Assembly (NCBI RefSeq): GCF_900604935.1
Contig: NZ_UWPC01000005.1
Location: 62,001 to 126,000 of the forward strand
Direction of reading: 5' to 3'
DNA from: Vaginisenegalia massiliensis
Lineage (GTDB): Bacteria > Bacillota > Bacilli > Lactobacillales > Aerococcaceae
DNA length: 64,000 nt
The notes beneath the pieces are model-generated. The model searched no databases and was not told the DNA's origin. It saw only the letters and a program-made list of their open reading frames with translations. Positions within the stretch are counted from its first letter, which is position 1. Every line of letters begins with the position of its first letter. Position numbers and translations under genes: made by a program. This document shows, one piece after another, positions 56,638 through 64,000 of this stretch.

Positions 56638-57336
56638 ATGTATAAAAAAATAACGCTCTTTATTGTCTCGCTCATTGCTTTATCTGGTCTCTTATGGCTC
56701 TATCTTCACCCGACGAGCCTTAACCTAGCACCTAAAAATCCAAAAGAAGCTCAGTCCAATCAAATGAGCCTTCACTCCACCACTCAAGAAGTGACCACTT
56801 TGGATCAGGCGGCTAAACAAAAGTTAGCCGAAGAAAATGCCCACACACCTCTCTTTAAAGAAGAAAAGGTGATGGGCCAATCTGAATACGGTCTTTCAAG
56901 CACCCCAGCCAGTCTAAGCCTAGCCGATATCCAAGCCGCCTTAGACCAATATTATACGGATAAATTTTCACCTGAAGAAAAGAAAAACTCCCAAACGCCT
57001 CTAGACCAACAAATTTTGGCTGACTTGCAAACAAGCCTTGATCAAGATGCTGCTCTTAGTGGCTTGGGTGCCAAAGTCGATCAAATTGAAATGAAACTTG
57101 GCCAAGATAATATCTATGTACCCCGCATCGTAGTCCCATCTACCTATCGCCAAGCTAATCAAATTGATCAAGACAATGATATCCATTTGATGAATGCCGT
57201 TCTCACAGAAGTTGGAAATCGTTTGGTTTTACTTTGCTACTATAATGAAGATAATAAACAAGTTATTCCTTATAATTTGTCCAGTGGATCAACACCGCTC
57301 TTCTTCAATGATAAATCACCTGAAACCCAACCTTAA
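56638..57336 (+). CDS. Membrane-anchored extracytoplasmic protein, function unknown
   Basis: The 232-residue protein has an N-terminal helix (residues 5-21, LFIVSLIALSGLLWLYL) without a lipobox or clear cleavage site. A Ser/Gln/Lys-rich linker and a soluble domain follow from about 90 (ADIQAALDQYYTDKF ... IYVPRIVVPSTYR ... NRLVLLCYYNEDN). I do not recognise the family. The start has AAAGGA 8 bases upstream. It is divergent from marR and convergent with rpoN. No partner is suggested by context. Confidence 0.7.
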   Translation: MYKKITLFIVSLIALSGLLWLYLHPTSLNLAPKNPKEAQSNQMSLHSTTQEVTTLDQAAKQKLAEENAHTPLFKEEKVMGQSEYGLSSTPASLSLADIQAALDQYYTDKFSPEEKKNSQTPLDQQILADLQTSLDQDAALSGLGAKVDQIEMKLGQDNIYVPRIVVPSTYRQANQIDQDNDIHLMNAVLTEVGNRLVLLCYYNEDNKQVIPYNLSSGSTPLFFNDKSPETQP

Positions 57337-57358
57337 TATCCTAAAATTGTTGCTCGAT

Positions 57359-57446
57359 AAAAAAGCATCCCTTCCTATTGGATGATATGTACCCCCTTTA
57401 CTGTGTCCAGTAAAGAGGGTACATATCATGGAAAGGATGCTTTTTT
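57359..57446. terminator. Long composite palindrome between convergent genes
   Basis: Three nested perfect arms occur: AAAAAAGCATCC/GGATGCTTTTTT, ATGATATGTACCC/GGGTACATATCAT and CTTTACTG/CAGTAAAG. They are separated by short asymmetric bulges. Flanking A and T tracts make it a bidirectional terminator for the plus-strand gene and rpoN. At 88 bases it is about twice the usual size here. Confidence 0.85.
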
Positions 57447-57464
57447 GCTATCTCTTAATACGAA

Positions 57465-58775
57465 TTAATCGTCTAACATTTGCCGGAAATTACCCACCAT
57501 TCGCTCACTAATAATAATTTTCTTTGCTTCAAGTTCTTGGGCAATCTGCTGGTCTGTCCATTCAGGATAGTCACTAATTAACTTCAATACTAACTGTTTA
57601 ATATGTAAAGCTGACAAGTGACTTCGGCCTACTTGATGGGTCGCATTAAAGAAATCCGTTAGCGGAACCACCAAACCTTCAATCGATAAGGCTTTATTCT
57701 GAACGGCTAAATTGACCAAAGATTCTGGAATTTGTAATTGGCGGGCAATCTTACGAGCAGAAAGAGGCTGCTTGGTTGAACAATCGCCCTGAAGATAGAT
57801 CGCCTGTTCCCATATAATTTGATAGGTAACATAGGCTAACAATTCTTGTCTTAATGTTAAGGCTTGGGCCAACGCTTGATACGCTTCCCGATGCTGACCA
57901 CAATATACCTTCAATTCCGGATCATCTTGATTGAGCATTTCTTGATAATAAGAATCATTAAACGTTATTTTCGGCATAATCGCATGATTGACACTCATCA
58001 GAAGCTGATCATCTTGGTTGCTGAGAACTAAATCAGCTAGCGGACGTTCACTCATTTGATTATCAAACAAACTAGCCGGTTGAGCAGCCAAGGTATGATA
58101 ATAATTAACGCAGGCTTGTATTTGTTCTTCATCAAAGCCCGTTTGAGCCTGAATGTAATCATAATCATGATTAACCAATTCAACAAAATAGGCCTCCAAT
58201 AAGTAATAAGCAATAGAGGGCGACAACTCATCTTGTTCCGTCTGTAGCATTAAACATTCTTGTAGATCATATGCGCCAATACCTGCTGGCTCCAATTGTT
58301 TAAACAAGGTCATTGCATCCAAGACAGTCCAAGTTGGCAGCTGAAGTTTCTTTGCCAGTTCCTGATAATCATAGGGTAGATACCCTCGTTGATCTAAATA
58401 ATCCACTAATTTTACCATGACATCACGGATATCAGTCTGCCGATAGAGCATGATTTGTTCAAACAGATAACTAGCTAAAGACTGTTGCGGACGATAAAGC
58501 GCCTGTAAACCTAGCTGATGAGATCCGGGAGCTTTCGAAGCACTCTGACTAGAAGGAGACGTTGGAATTTGTGGATAAGTTAATTCTACAAAGGGATTTT
58601 CCAAAATCTTTTCTTCCAAATACTCCGTCAACTGTTGGCTATTCAAACCCAATATCTCTAACAACAACCGATTAGCCGCTAAAGCCGCTTGTGATGTTGT
58701 TTGATAAACCAAAGCTTCTTTCACGACGACTGGATTGTGACTTAGATTTAACCTTGGCTTATAACTATCGTCCAT
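57465..58775 (-). CDS. rpoN: Divergent sigma-54 (RpoN) homologue
   Basis: The 436-residue protein keeps the sigma-54 layout: a Gln/Leu-rich region I (LLLEILGLNSQQLTEYLEE), an acidic linker, the core-binding region (GYLPYDYQELAKKL, LEPAGIGAYDLQECLMLQ) and the HTH region (PLSARKIARQLQIPESLV). The C-terminal RpoN box, normally ARRTVAKYR, reads SERMVGNFR. It would direct RNA polymerase to -24/-12 promoters with an enhancer-binding activator; none is encoded here. The start at 58775 has GAGGGGG 6 bases upstream. A TATAAT lies at 58807-58812. Confidence 0.85.
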   Translation of the reverse strand: MDDSYKPRLNLSHNPVVVKEALVYQTTSQAALAANRLLLEILGLNSQQLTEYLEEKILENPFVELTYPQIPTSPSSQSASKAPGSHQLGLQALYRPQQSLASYLFEQIMLYRQTDIRDVMVKLVDYLDQRGYLPYDYQELAKKLQLPTWTVLDAMTLFKQLEPAGIGAYDLQECLMLQTEQDELSPSIAYYLLEAYFVELVNHDYDYIQAQTGFDEEQIQACVNYYHTLAAQPASLFDNQMSERPLADLVLSNQDDQLLMSVNHAIMPKITFNDSYYQEMLNQDDPELKVYCGQHREAYQALAQALTLRQELLAYVTYQIIWEQAIYLQGDCSTKQPLSARKIARQLQIPESLVNLAVQNKALSIEGLVVPLTDFFNATHQVGRSHLSALHIKQLVLKLISDYPEWTDQQIAQELEAKKIIISERMVGNFRQMLDD

Positions 58776-58806
58776 ATTCATCCCCCTCAAACTCTTTCTT
58801 AGCTCC

Positions 58807-58855
58807 ATTATAGTCAAAAAAATAAGACGGGTCTATCATAATTAAAGCGTTTTCT
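58807..58855 (-). promoter_or_regulatory. rpoN promoter with candidate cre site
   Basis: TATAAT is at 58807-58812. Upstream, TTAAAGCGTTTTCT (58842-58855, plus orientation) fits the CcpA cre consensus in its core AAGCG, with two outer mismatches. No strong -35 is seen. Confidence 0.4.
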
Positions 58856-58913
58856 CAATAGTGGGATACGCCATCCCAACTTCACAACAAAAAAGTATAA
58901 CCCTCCTACTTTC

Positions 58914-58958
58914 ATAAAAAAAGAGATTCAGCGGCTACCCTGAGCCACTAAATCTCTT
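58914..58958 (-). terminator. Terminator after the YpfJ-type gene
   Basis: AAGAGATT and AATCTCTT plus an inner GGCT/AGCC arm form a 16-bp interrupted stem, followed by a long T tract on the minus strand. Confidence 0.88.
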
Positions 58959-58991
58959 CAATATTTTCTCTATTTTTATTTATCAATTATC

Positions 58992-59984
58992 TTATTGCGG
59001 TAAATCGATTTCGGAATTAAACGAGTCGCCGTGTTCAAAGTCGCCATATTGATAGCCGCGATTGAACCAACTTGTCCGTTGCTTAGCCGATCCGTGAGTA
59101 AAACTATCCGGAACAACCGTCCCATACGCAGCTTTCTGTAAGGTATCGTCTCCTACAGCAATAGCGGCTTGAATCGCCTCTTCTACGTCACCATCCTCAA
59201 GCACACCTTGTTGTTCAGCATATTTAGCCCATGCCCCTGCATAGTAATCCGCTTGGACTTCAAGCCGGACATTCAATTGATTACCTTCTTTTTCATTCAA
59301 TTGACTTTTCAACTTCACATATTGATCCATGGTCCCGACTAATTTTTGCACATGGTGTCCTACCTCATGAGCCAAGACATAAGCCATCGCAAAATCACCA
59401 GGAGCTTTATATTTTTCTTTTAGTTCCCGATAGAAGGATAAGTCGATATAGACCTTTTCATCAGCAGGACAATAAAATGGGCCAGCCGCAGCCGTTGAAA
59501 AACCACAACCTGAGGTATTCACTTGACCACTATAGACATGGAGAGTCGGGTTACGGTATTCCATTCCATGCTCTTTAAATTTCGCTGCCCACATATCTTC
59601 AGTAGAAGCTAAAACAGCAGACAAGAAGGCCATTTCAGGATCGGTGGCCTTATCGCCACCTTGTTCTTGAACGATATCATCTTGAGACTTCGTTTGGCCA
59701 TCTTGATTAGAGCCAGAACTTTGTTCAGTTGGCGGTACTGAAGAACCCCCTTGATCAAACATTCCGCCTAAACTGCTCAAGCCTCCACCCAGAAACATCA
59801 CAACTAATAGAAGTAAAATTAAGCCTTTGCCTCCCCGGCCGCTTAGAAGCATCGAAAGAATCAGACTAATTAAGCCTCCACCGCCACCACCTGAGCCCAT
59901 CATTCCGCCAGGAAACCCTCCGGAAGATGAAGAATTACGAGCATCTTCAACATTAGAGCTTTGACGCATATTTTGCCATTTCAT
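58992..59984 (-). CDS. YpfJ-type neutral zinc metallopeptidase
   Basis: The 330-residue protein starts with the family block MKWQNMRQSSNVEDAR. A Gly/Met-rich stretch, one membrane helix (about 53-70) and an external catalytic domain follow, with HEVGHH near residue 206 and EVQADYYAGAWA, the downstream zinc ligand. The start at 59984 has AAAGGG 8 bases upstream; a GTG at 59993 is an alternative. The peptidase activity is inferred from motifs. Confidence 0.93.
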   Translation of the reverse strand: MKWQNMRQSSNVEDARNSSSSGGFPGGMMGSGGGGGGLISLILSMLLSGRGGKGLILLLLVVMFLGGGLSSLGGMFDQGGSSVPPTEQSSGSNQDGQTKSQDDIVQEQGGDKATDPEMAFLSAVLASTEDMWAAKFKEHGMEYRNPTLHVYSGQVNTSGCGFSTAAAGPFYCPADEKVYIDLSFYRELKEKYKAPGDFAMAYVLAHEVGHHVQKLVGTMDQYVKLKSQLNEKEGNQLNVRLEVQADYYAGAWAKYAEQQGVLEDGDVEEAIQAAIAVGDDTLQKAAYGTVVPDSFTHGSAKQRTSWFNRGYQYGDFEHGDSFNSEIDLPQ

Positions 59985-60080
59985 TCCACTCACCCTTTTT
60001 CCTATGTTTACTTTAACTCATTCTTTTTCATAGACATATTATAATTGAAATTTTACGATAATTAAAAAGAAAACGCTTAG

Positions 60081-61628
60081 TCAAATAAAGGGAGCTAATA
60101 AACGTAGCACGGCATCCCACAATTCTCCTAATTGTGACTGGTGAGTATCCGCCAAAAATATCTCATGCGCTTGAACTTGACTATCCTCGAAGTCTCGCCG
60201 AATATCCTGAATGATAGGTTGATAATAGAGTAAGCTCCCCACTTCAAAGTGTAAAAATAAAGAGCGAAAATCAAGATTTATCGAACCCACAACCGCAATA
60301 TTATCATCGGAAACAAAGGTTTTTGCATGCACAAAGCCTGGTGTATATTCAAAAATACGAACTCCTGCATGCAATAAGTGTGGATAAAAGGACCTCGTCA
60401 AACGGAAAACCAAATTCTTATCCGGAATCCCCGGCACCATCAGGCGAACATCAATGCCCCGCTTAGCTGCCATCATCAGGGCATTTTCCATTTCGTAAGA
60501 AATCACTAGGTAAGGCGTATAAATATAAACATAGTCAGTCGCCATATTTAGTATTTGTCGATAGATATTCTCTGCTAAAGGTTCAGTATCTAAAGGTGAG
60601 TCGCCAAATGGTTGAATGAAAGCCTTGGCCGCTCCATATGATTCCAGTCTAGGTTCATCTTGCTTGGACAGACGCCGAAAATCACGAAAATGAACATCCA
60701 AAGGAAAATAGGCATTCCACATCTCTAAAAACAAATAAGTCAAACTCCAGACTGAATCTCCTGCTAAACGAATCATATTATCCTTCCAATAGCCAAAGCG
60801 CGTAACACGGTTAATATATTCATCAGCTAGATTTAACCCACCCGTGTAGGCTACTTTCCCATCGATAATCACGATTTTACGGTGGTCGCGGGTGTTAACA
60901 GCTAAGGAAATGACCGGAGTAAAAGGATTAAATTTCAATGTTTTTATCCCTTTACGATCCATTTGCTGATCGAAATCATCAGGTAAACGAATCAAACAGC
61001 CAAAATCATCATAGATTAAGCGCACATCAAGTCCCTCAGCTGCTTTTTGGGCCAATATATCAAAGACAGCATGACTAAATTCCCCATAATCGATAATGAA
61101 AAATTCCAGGAAAATGAATTCTTTTGCCTGTCGTAAATCTTCTAAAAGAGGATCCATCAAAGATTCCCCATTTGGATAATAGGTCACCTCGCGATCCAAA
61201 TATAGAGGCAGCCCAGTCTGACTTTCAACGTAAGTCGCTAGCCCTTCATAATGAGGATTAATTTGGCGTAAGGCTGATTTGACTGAAGGTAAATCGCATA
61301 ACCCCTCGCAATGCAACTTTGATTGCGCTTTAATCTGTTGCGAAAGTTGTTTTGTTGGACGCTTATTACCGACCAATAAATACAAAAGACCCCCAAAAAT
61401 TGGCAACAAAGCTACCAAAATGATCCAAGATAATTGATAAGCCGGATTCTCCCCCTTATTAATTAAATATAAAATCATCAAAAAAGAAAAACTAACGAAG
61501 ACAATATTAATCCATACAGAATAATCAACTATATTAGAAAAAATAATCACTAACCAAATGACCTGAACTAGGAGAATTAAGCCAAGCGCTACTAATCGTC
61601 CAGTTGATAAAAATCGTCGATGCTTCAT
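60081..61628 (-). CDS. cls: Cardiolipin synthase
   Basis: The 515-residue enzyme makes cardiolipin from phosphatidylglycerol. It has two N-terminal membrane helices, a short linker, and two phospholipase D HKD motifs (HRKIVIIDGKVAYTGG and HAKTFVSDDNIAVVGS). The start at 61628 has GGAGGG 8 bases upstream; an earlier in-frame ATG at 61688 has none. It is a single-gene unit whose -10 lies inside a palindrome. Confidence 0.95.
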   Translation of the reverse strand: MKHRRFLSTGRLVALGLILLVQVIWLVIIFSNIVDYSVWINIVFVSFSFLMILYLINKGENPAYQLSWIILVALLPIFGGLLYLLVGNKRPTKQLSQQIKAQSKLHCEGLCDLPSVKSALRQINPHYEGLATYVESQTGLPLYLDREVTYYPNGESLMDPLLEDLRQAKEFIFLEFFIIDYGEFSHAVFDILAQKAAEGLDVRLIYDDFGCLIRLPDDFDQQMDRKGIKTLKFNPFTPVISLAVNTRDHRKIVIIDGKVAYTGGLNLADEYINRVTRFGYWKDNMIRLAGDSVWSLTYLFLEMWNAYFPLDVHFRDFRRLSKQDEPRLESYGAAKAFIQPFGDSPLDTEPLAENIYRQILNMATDYVYIYTPYLVISYEMENALMMAAKRGIDVRLMVPGIPDKNLVFRLTRSFYPHLLHAGVRIFEYTPGFVHAKTFVSDDNIAVVGSINLDFRSLFLHFEVGSLLYYQPIIQDIRRDFEDSQVQAHEIFLADTHQSQLGELWDAVLRLLAPFI

Positions 61629-61650
61629 TATGACCGCCCTCCTTCCTATT

Positions 61651-61688
61651 CTTAACCGCATTATACCGTTAAGCCCTAACTGACTCAA
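61651..61688 (-). promoter_or_regulatory. cls promoter with palindrome on the -10
   Basis: TTGAGT at 61683-61688 and TATAAT at 61660-61665 are 17 bp apart. CTTAAC-N11-GTTAAG (61651-61673) is symmetric about the -10, with 18 of 23 positions matching their complement. Confidence 0.72.
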
Positions 61689-61724
61689 TAGGACTTAAAA
61701 CGGACTCCAGACTCAAAAACAAAT

Positions 61725-61769
61725 AAAAAAACGCAAACCGAATCTAGCATCTGCTAGAATCGATTTGCG
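61725..61769 (-). terminator. Terminator after tkt
   Basis: CGCAAA/TTTGCG and CTAGC arms form a 17-bp stem with small mismatches, followed by TTTTTTT on the minus strand. A second, weaker hairpin (CCAA/TTGG and CCCC/GGGG, 61787-61818) lies between it and the tkt stop. Confidence 0.85.
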
Positions 61770-61833
61770 AGAGTGATAGATTTAATCCAAATTCTCCCCC
61801 TATCAAGGGGCAAATTGGGTAATGTGTTAAGAA

Positions 61834-63831
61834 TTAATCTAAATTCAAATAGGTATTCACTACATTGTCAACTGTAAAGCCAAAATGTTCCATGACTTTT
61901 TCACCTGGTCCGGAAGCGCCGAATCCATCAATGCCGACGCTTGCTCCTTTATGGCCAAGATATTTAGCCCAACCAAAAGTTGAAGCCATTTCAATGGATA
62001 CCCGTTTGCTCACAGCTTGCGGTAACACTGACTCACGATAAGCCGCATCTTGTTCGTCAAAGAGATTTTGCGATGGCATCGACACAACAGCCACATCATG
62101 ACCTTGTTTAGCTAAGGCTGCTTGTGCTTGGATAGCTAAAGCCACTTCTGATCCCGTTGCAATTAAGATACCTTGCGCTGGTTGTGATTGACTTGGCGAT
62201 ACAACGTAAGCCCCTTTGCGAACCCCCTCTTCAGCTAAACTTTGACTAGTCGCTAAAACAGGAAGGTTTTGGCGTGATAAAACTAACATAGTTGGTCGAT
62301 CTTGAGACTCAACAGCCACTTTCCAAGCAGCAAAGGTTTCATTAACATCAGCTGGGCGAATTACATTTAAATTTGGTGTTGCCCGGAAGGCCGCTAATTG
62401 TTCAATCGGCTCATGAGTTGGGCCATCTTCACCAACCGCAATGGAATCATGGGTCATAACATAAGTTACTGGTAATTTAGCTAAAGCAGAAAGACGAACA
62501 GCTGGTTTTAGATAATCAGCGAAAACAAAGAAAGTTCCGCCATAGATTTTGCTGCCTCCATGTAAAGCGACCCCATTCATCATCGCTCCCATAGCAAATT
62601 CACGCACACCAAACCAAATATTACGCCCTTGGCGATTGTCTGGCATGAAATCATTATCAGCGTTGTTCATCGTTTTGTTAGATCCAGAAAGGTCCGCTGA
62701 ACCACCCCAGAAGAATGGTAAGTTTTGACCTAAAACTTGAATAGCTTTACCACTTGAGTTACGAGAAGCATCGGCTTTGGTTTCTGCTCCAACATAAGTT
62801 AGGCCTTGATCATAGTTGGCAGGTAATTGACCGGCAAAAGCAGCCAATAAGTCTTGAGCTTTTTCTGGATAAGCTTCTTGATAAGCTTTGAAGCCTTCTT
62901 GCCACGCTTGATAAGCAGCAAAACCACGTTCTTGCATCTTGCTTTGGAACAATTCTCGAGCCACTTGGGGAACAGTGAAGTCTTCTTCAACCCATTGGTA
63001 AGTTGCTTTAGTTGCAGCCCATGCATCAGCGCCAAGAGGAGCCCCGTGGACTTTGCTCGTTCCAGCATTTGGGGCACCGAAACCAATAACTGTTTTGATT
63101 TCAATGATACTTGGCTGATTAGTCACCGCTTTGGCTGCTTCAATGGCTTGCGAGATAGCATTCAAATCATTACCATCAGTCACCTTTTGATAGTGCCAGT
63201 TTTGTGCTTCAAAACGCCCTTTAATATCTTCAACAAAGGCTTGTTTTAATTCACCGTCTAGCGAAATATCATTACTATCATAAAGCACAACTAACTTGCC
63301 TAGTTCTTGTTTACCGGCAAAAGAGCAAGCTTCGTAAGAAATACCTTCCATTAAATCGCCATCACCACATAAAGCGTAGGTGTAATGATCGATAATACTG
63401 TGATCGGCTGTATTGTATTGAGCAGCTAAATGCGCTTCTGCTAAAGCCATACCCACAGCCTGAGCAATCCCTTGACCTAAAGGTCCTGTAGTTGCTTCTA
63501 CCCCTGGTGTGTGGCCGAACTCTGGGTGGCCAGGTGTTAAAGAACCCAATTGACGGAATTGTTTCAAGTCATCAATACTCACTTTAAAGCCAGCAGCATG
63601 TAATAAACTATATAACAAGGCTGAGCCATGACCAGCTGACAAAACAAAGCGGTCACGGTTTAGCCAATCTTCTGCTTGAGCTGTAATATTCAAATGCCCT
63701 GCCCACAAAGCATAGGCCATAGGCGCTGCTCCTAATGGCAAGCCAGGGTGACCCGAGTTAGCTGCCTCAATTTGGGTAACACTCAACGAACGTAAGCTAT
63801 TGACAGCAATTAAATCTTTTTCATTAAACAT
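61834..63831 (-). CDS. tkt: Transketolase
   Basis: The 665-residue thiamine-diphosphate enzyme exchanges two-carbon units in the non-oxidative pentose phosphate pathway. It has the substrate histidine region GHPGLPLGAAP, the ThDP motif GDGDLMEGISYEA, the pyrimidine-domain DSIAVGEDGPTHEP and the catalytic histidine region. AGGAGG precedes the ATG. It supplies ribose-5-phosphate for Prs. It is preceded by an unidentified gene within 25 bases, so it may be cotranscribed. Confidence 0.97.
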   Translation of the reverse strand: MFNEKDLIAVNSLRSLSVTQIEAANSGHPGLPLGAAPMAYALWAGHLNITAQAEDWLNRDRFVLSAGHGSALLYSLLHAAGFKVSIDDLKQFRQLGSLTPGHPEFGHTPGVEATTGPLGQGIAQAVGMALAEAHLAAQYNTADHSIIDHYTYALCGDGDLMEGISYEACSFAGKQELGKLVVLYDSNDISLDGELKQAFVEDIKGRFEAQNWHYQKVTDGNDLNAISQAIEAAKAVTNQPSIIEIKTVIGFGAPNAGTSKVHGAPLGADAWAATKATYQWVEEDFTVPQVARELFQSKMQERGFAAYQAWQEGFKAYQEAYPEKAQDLLAAFAGQLPANYDQGLTYVGAETKADASRNSSGKAIQVLGQNLPFFWGGSADLSGSNKTMNNADNDFMPDNRQGRNIWFGVREFAMGAMMNGVALHGGSKIYGGTFFVFADYLKPAVRLSALAKLPVTYVMTHDSIAVGEDGPTHEPIEQLAAFRATPNLNVIRPADVNETFAAWKVAVESQDRPTMLVLSRQNLPVLATSQSLAEEGVRKGAYVVSPSQSQPAQGILIATGSEVALAIQAQAALAKQGHDVAVVSMPSQNLFDEQDAAYRESVLPQAVSKRVSIEMASTFGWAKYLGHKGASVGIDGFGASGPGEKVMEHFGFTVDNVVNTYLNLD

Positions 63832-63856
63832 ATGGTTCCTCCTTATTTATCTTAAC

Positions 63857-64000
63857 CTATTTAGTTGCTTCTTCATCCACAATCTCTTGTCTAGCTTCAT
63901 CATCATGAACACGATCGCGGTATTTATCCATGACTGTCGCGAAAATATCTGCCGTTGTAGGGGGTGTATAGGTAATGGCATTGGCGCCTGCTTCAATAGT
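63857..64000 (-). CDS. Partial gene, unidentified (3' end only)
   Basis: An open frame enters from beyond the window and stops at TAG (63857-63859). The visible 47 residues include EAGANAITYTPPTTADIF and then a charged helix ending EEATK. The glycine- and threonine-rich start suggests a TIM-barrel enzyme end, but I cannot name it. It is 25 bases upstream of tkt with no terminator. Confidence 0.6.
   Translation of the reverse strand, partial: TIEAGANAITYTPPTTADIFATVMDKYRDRVHDDEARQEIVDEEATK

Noticed and set aside
61787-61818. Hairpin after tkt as a riboswitch
   Set aside because: It lies between the tkt stop and its terminator, not upstream of any gene on that strand.
62854-63249. 131-codon plus-strand open frame inside tkt
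   Set aside because: It is fully antisense to transketolase with no ribosome site or family features.

Overview
The window is ordinary low-GC Firmicutes chromosome. Its gene content points to Lactobacillales, probably the Aerococcaceae/Carnobacteriaceae side. The evidence is HprK, WhiA, YvcK and RapZ in one block, streptococcal-type AdcBC, a Gram-positive PurR, a frameshifted prfB, heterodimeric ABC exporters and AGGAGG-type ribosome binding sites. The genus is an inference. All but two of about 55 genes lie on the minus strand, so the text below follows transcription from high to low coordinates within each block. I see no rRNA, tRNA, IS element, prophage or CRISPR array.

Layout. 8-3310: response regulator, histidine kinase and a membrane-anchored surface protein. 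3534-6838: rapZ-yvcK-whiA-ssb. 6992-12625: hprK-lgt-gpsA-trxB-pgcA, linking carbon-catabolite control, lipoprotein and phospholipid precursors, thiol redox and glucose-1-phosphate supply. 12855-15030: an envelope-stress type yvlB-pspC-yvlD operon. 15165-17990: uvrA alone behind a LexA box. 18148-25255: the phosphate system phoP-phoR, pstC-pstA-pstB-phoU and a separately transcribed pstS. 25434-31476: hpf, secA, prfB, ftsE and ftsX. 31724-34893: degV and the competence pair comFA-comFC. 35058-35726: yvyE/yigZ on the plus strand. 35732-39152: pncB-nadE-tagO. 39306-41950: an unassigned secreted protein and a sugar-phosphate transferase. 42205-45511: purR-glmU-prs. 45685-47150: zinc importer adcC-adcB. 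47386-50822: pyrP, a YugP-type metallopeptidase and a GTPase. 50991-56407: marR, a two-subunit ABC exporter and a DUF218 protein. 56638-57336: an anchored protein of unknown function on the plus strand. 57465-63831: transketolase, cardiolipin synthase, a YpfJ-type metalloprotease and a divergent sigma-54. 63857-64000: the end of an unidentified gene.

Regulation can be read at several points. Four TTTACA half-sites with an exact 11-bp period precede pstS, and looser copies surround the phoR-pstC junction. uvrA has a LexA box, purR a pair of PurBoxes and the marR operon two tandem TTAAC-N3-GTTAA operators. pyrP has a PyrR-like hairpin followed by a leader terminator. adcC has a palindrome just after its promoter, and cls has a palindrome centred on its -10. 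Intrinsic terminators mark most operon ends.

The most unusual points are a PstS whose two halves are in circularly permuted order and which has no lipobox, a sigma-54 homologue with a degenerate RpoN box, an ABC exporter subunit with a large extracytoplasmic insertion, and several uncharacterised envelope proteins. I found no clear multi-gene system of a wholly new kind.
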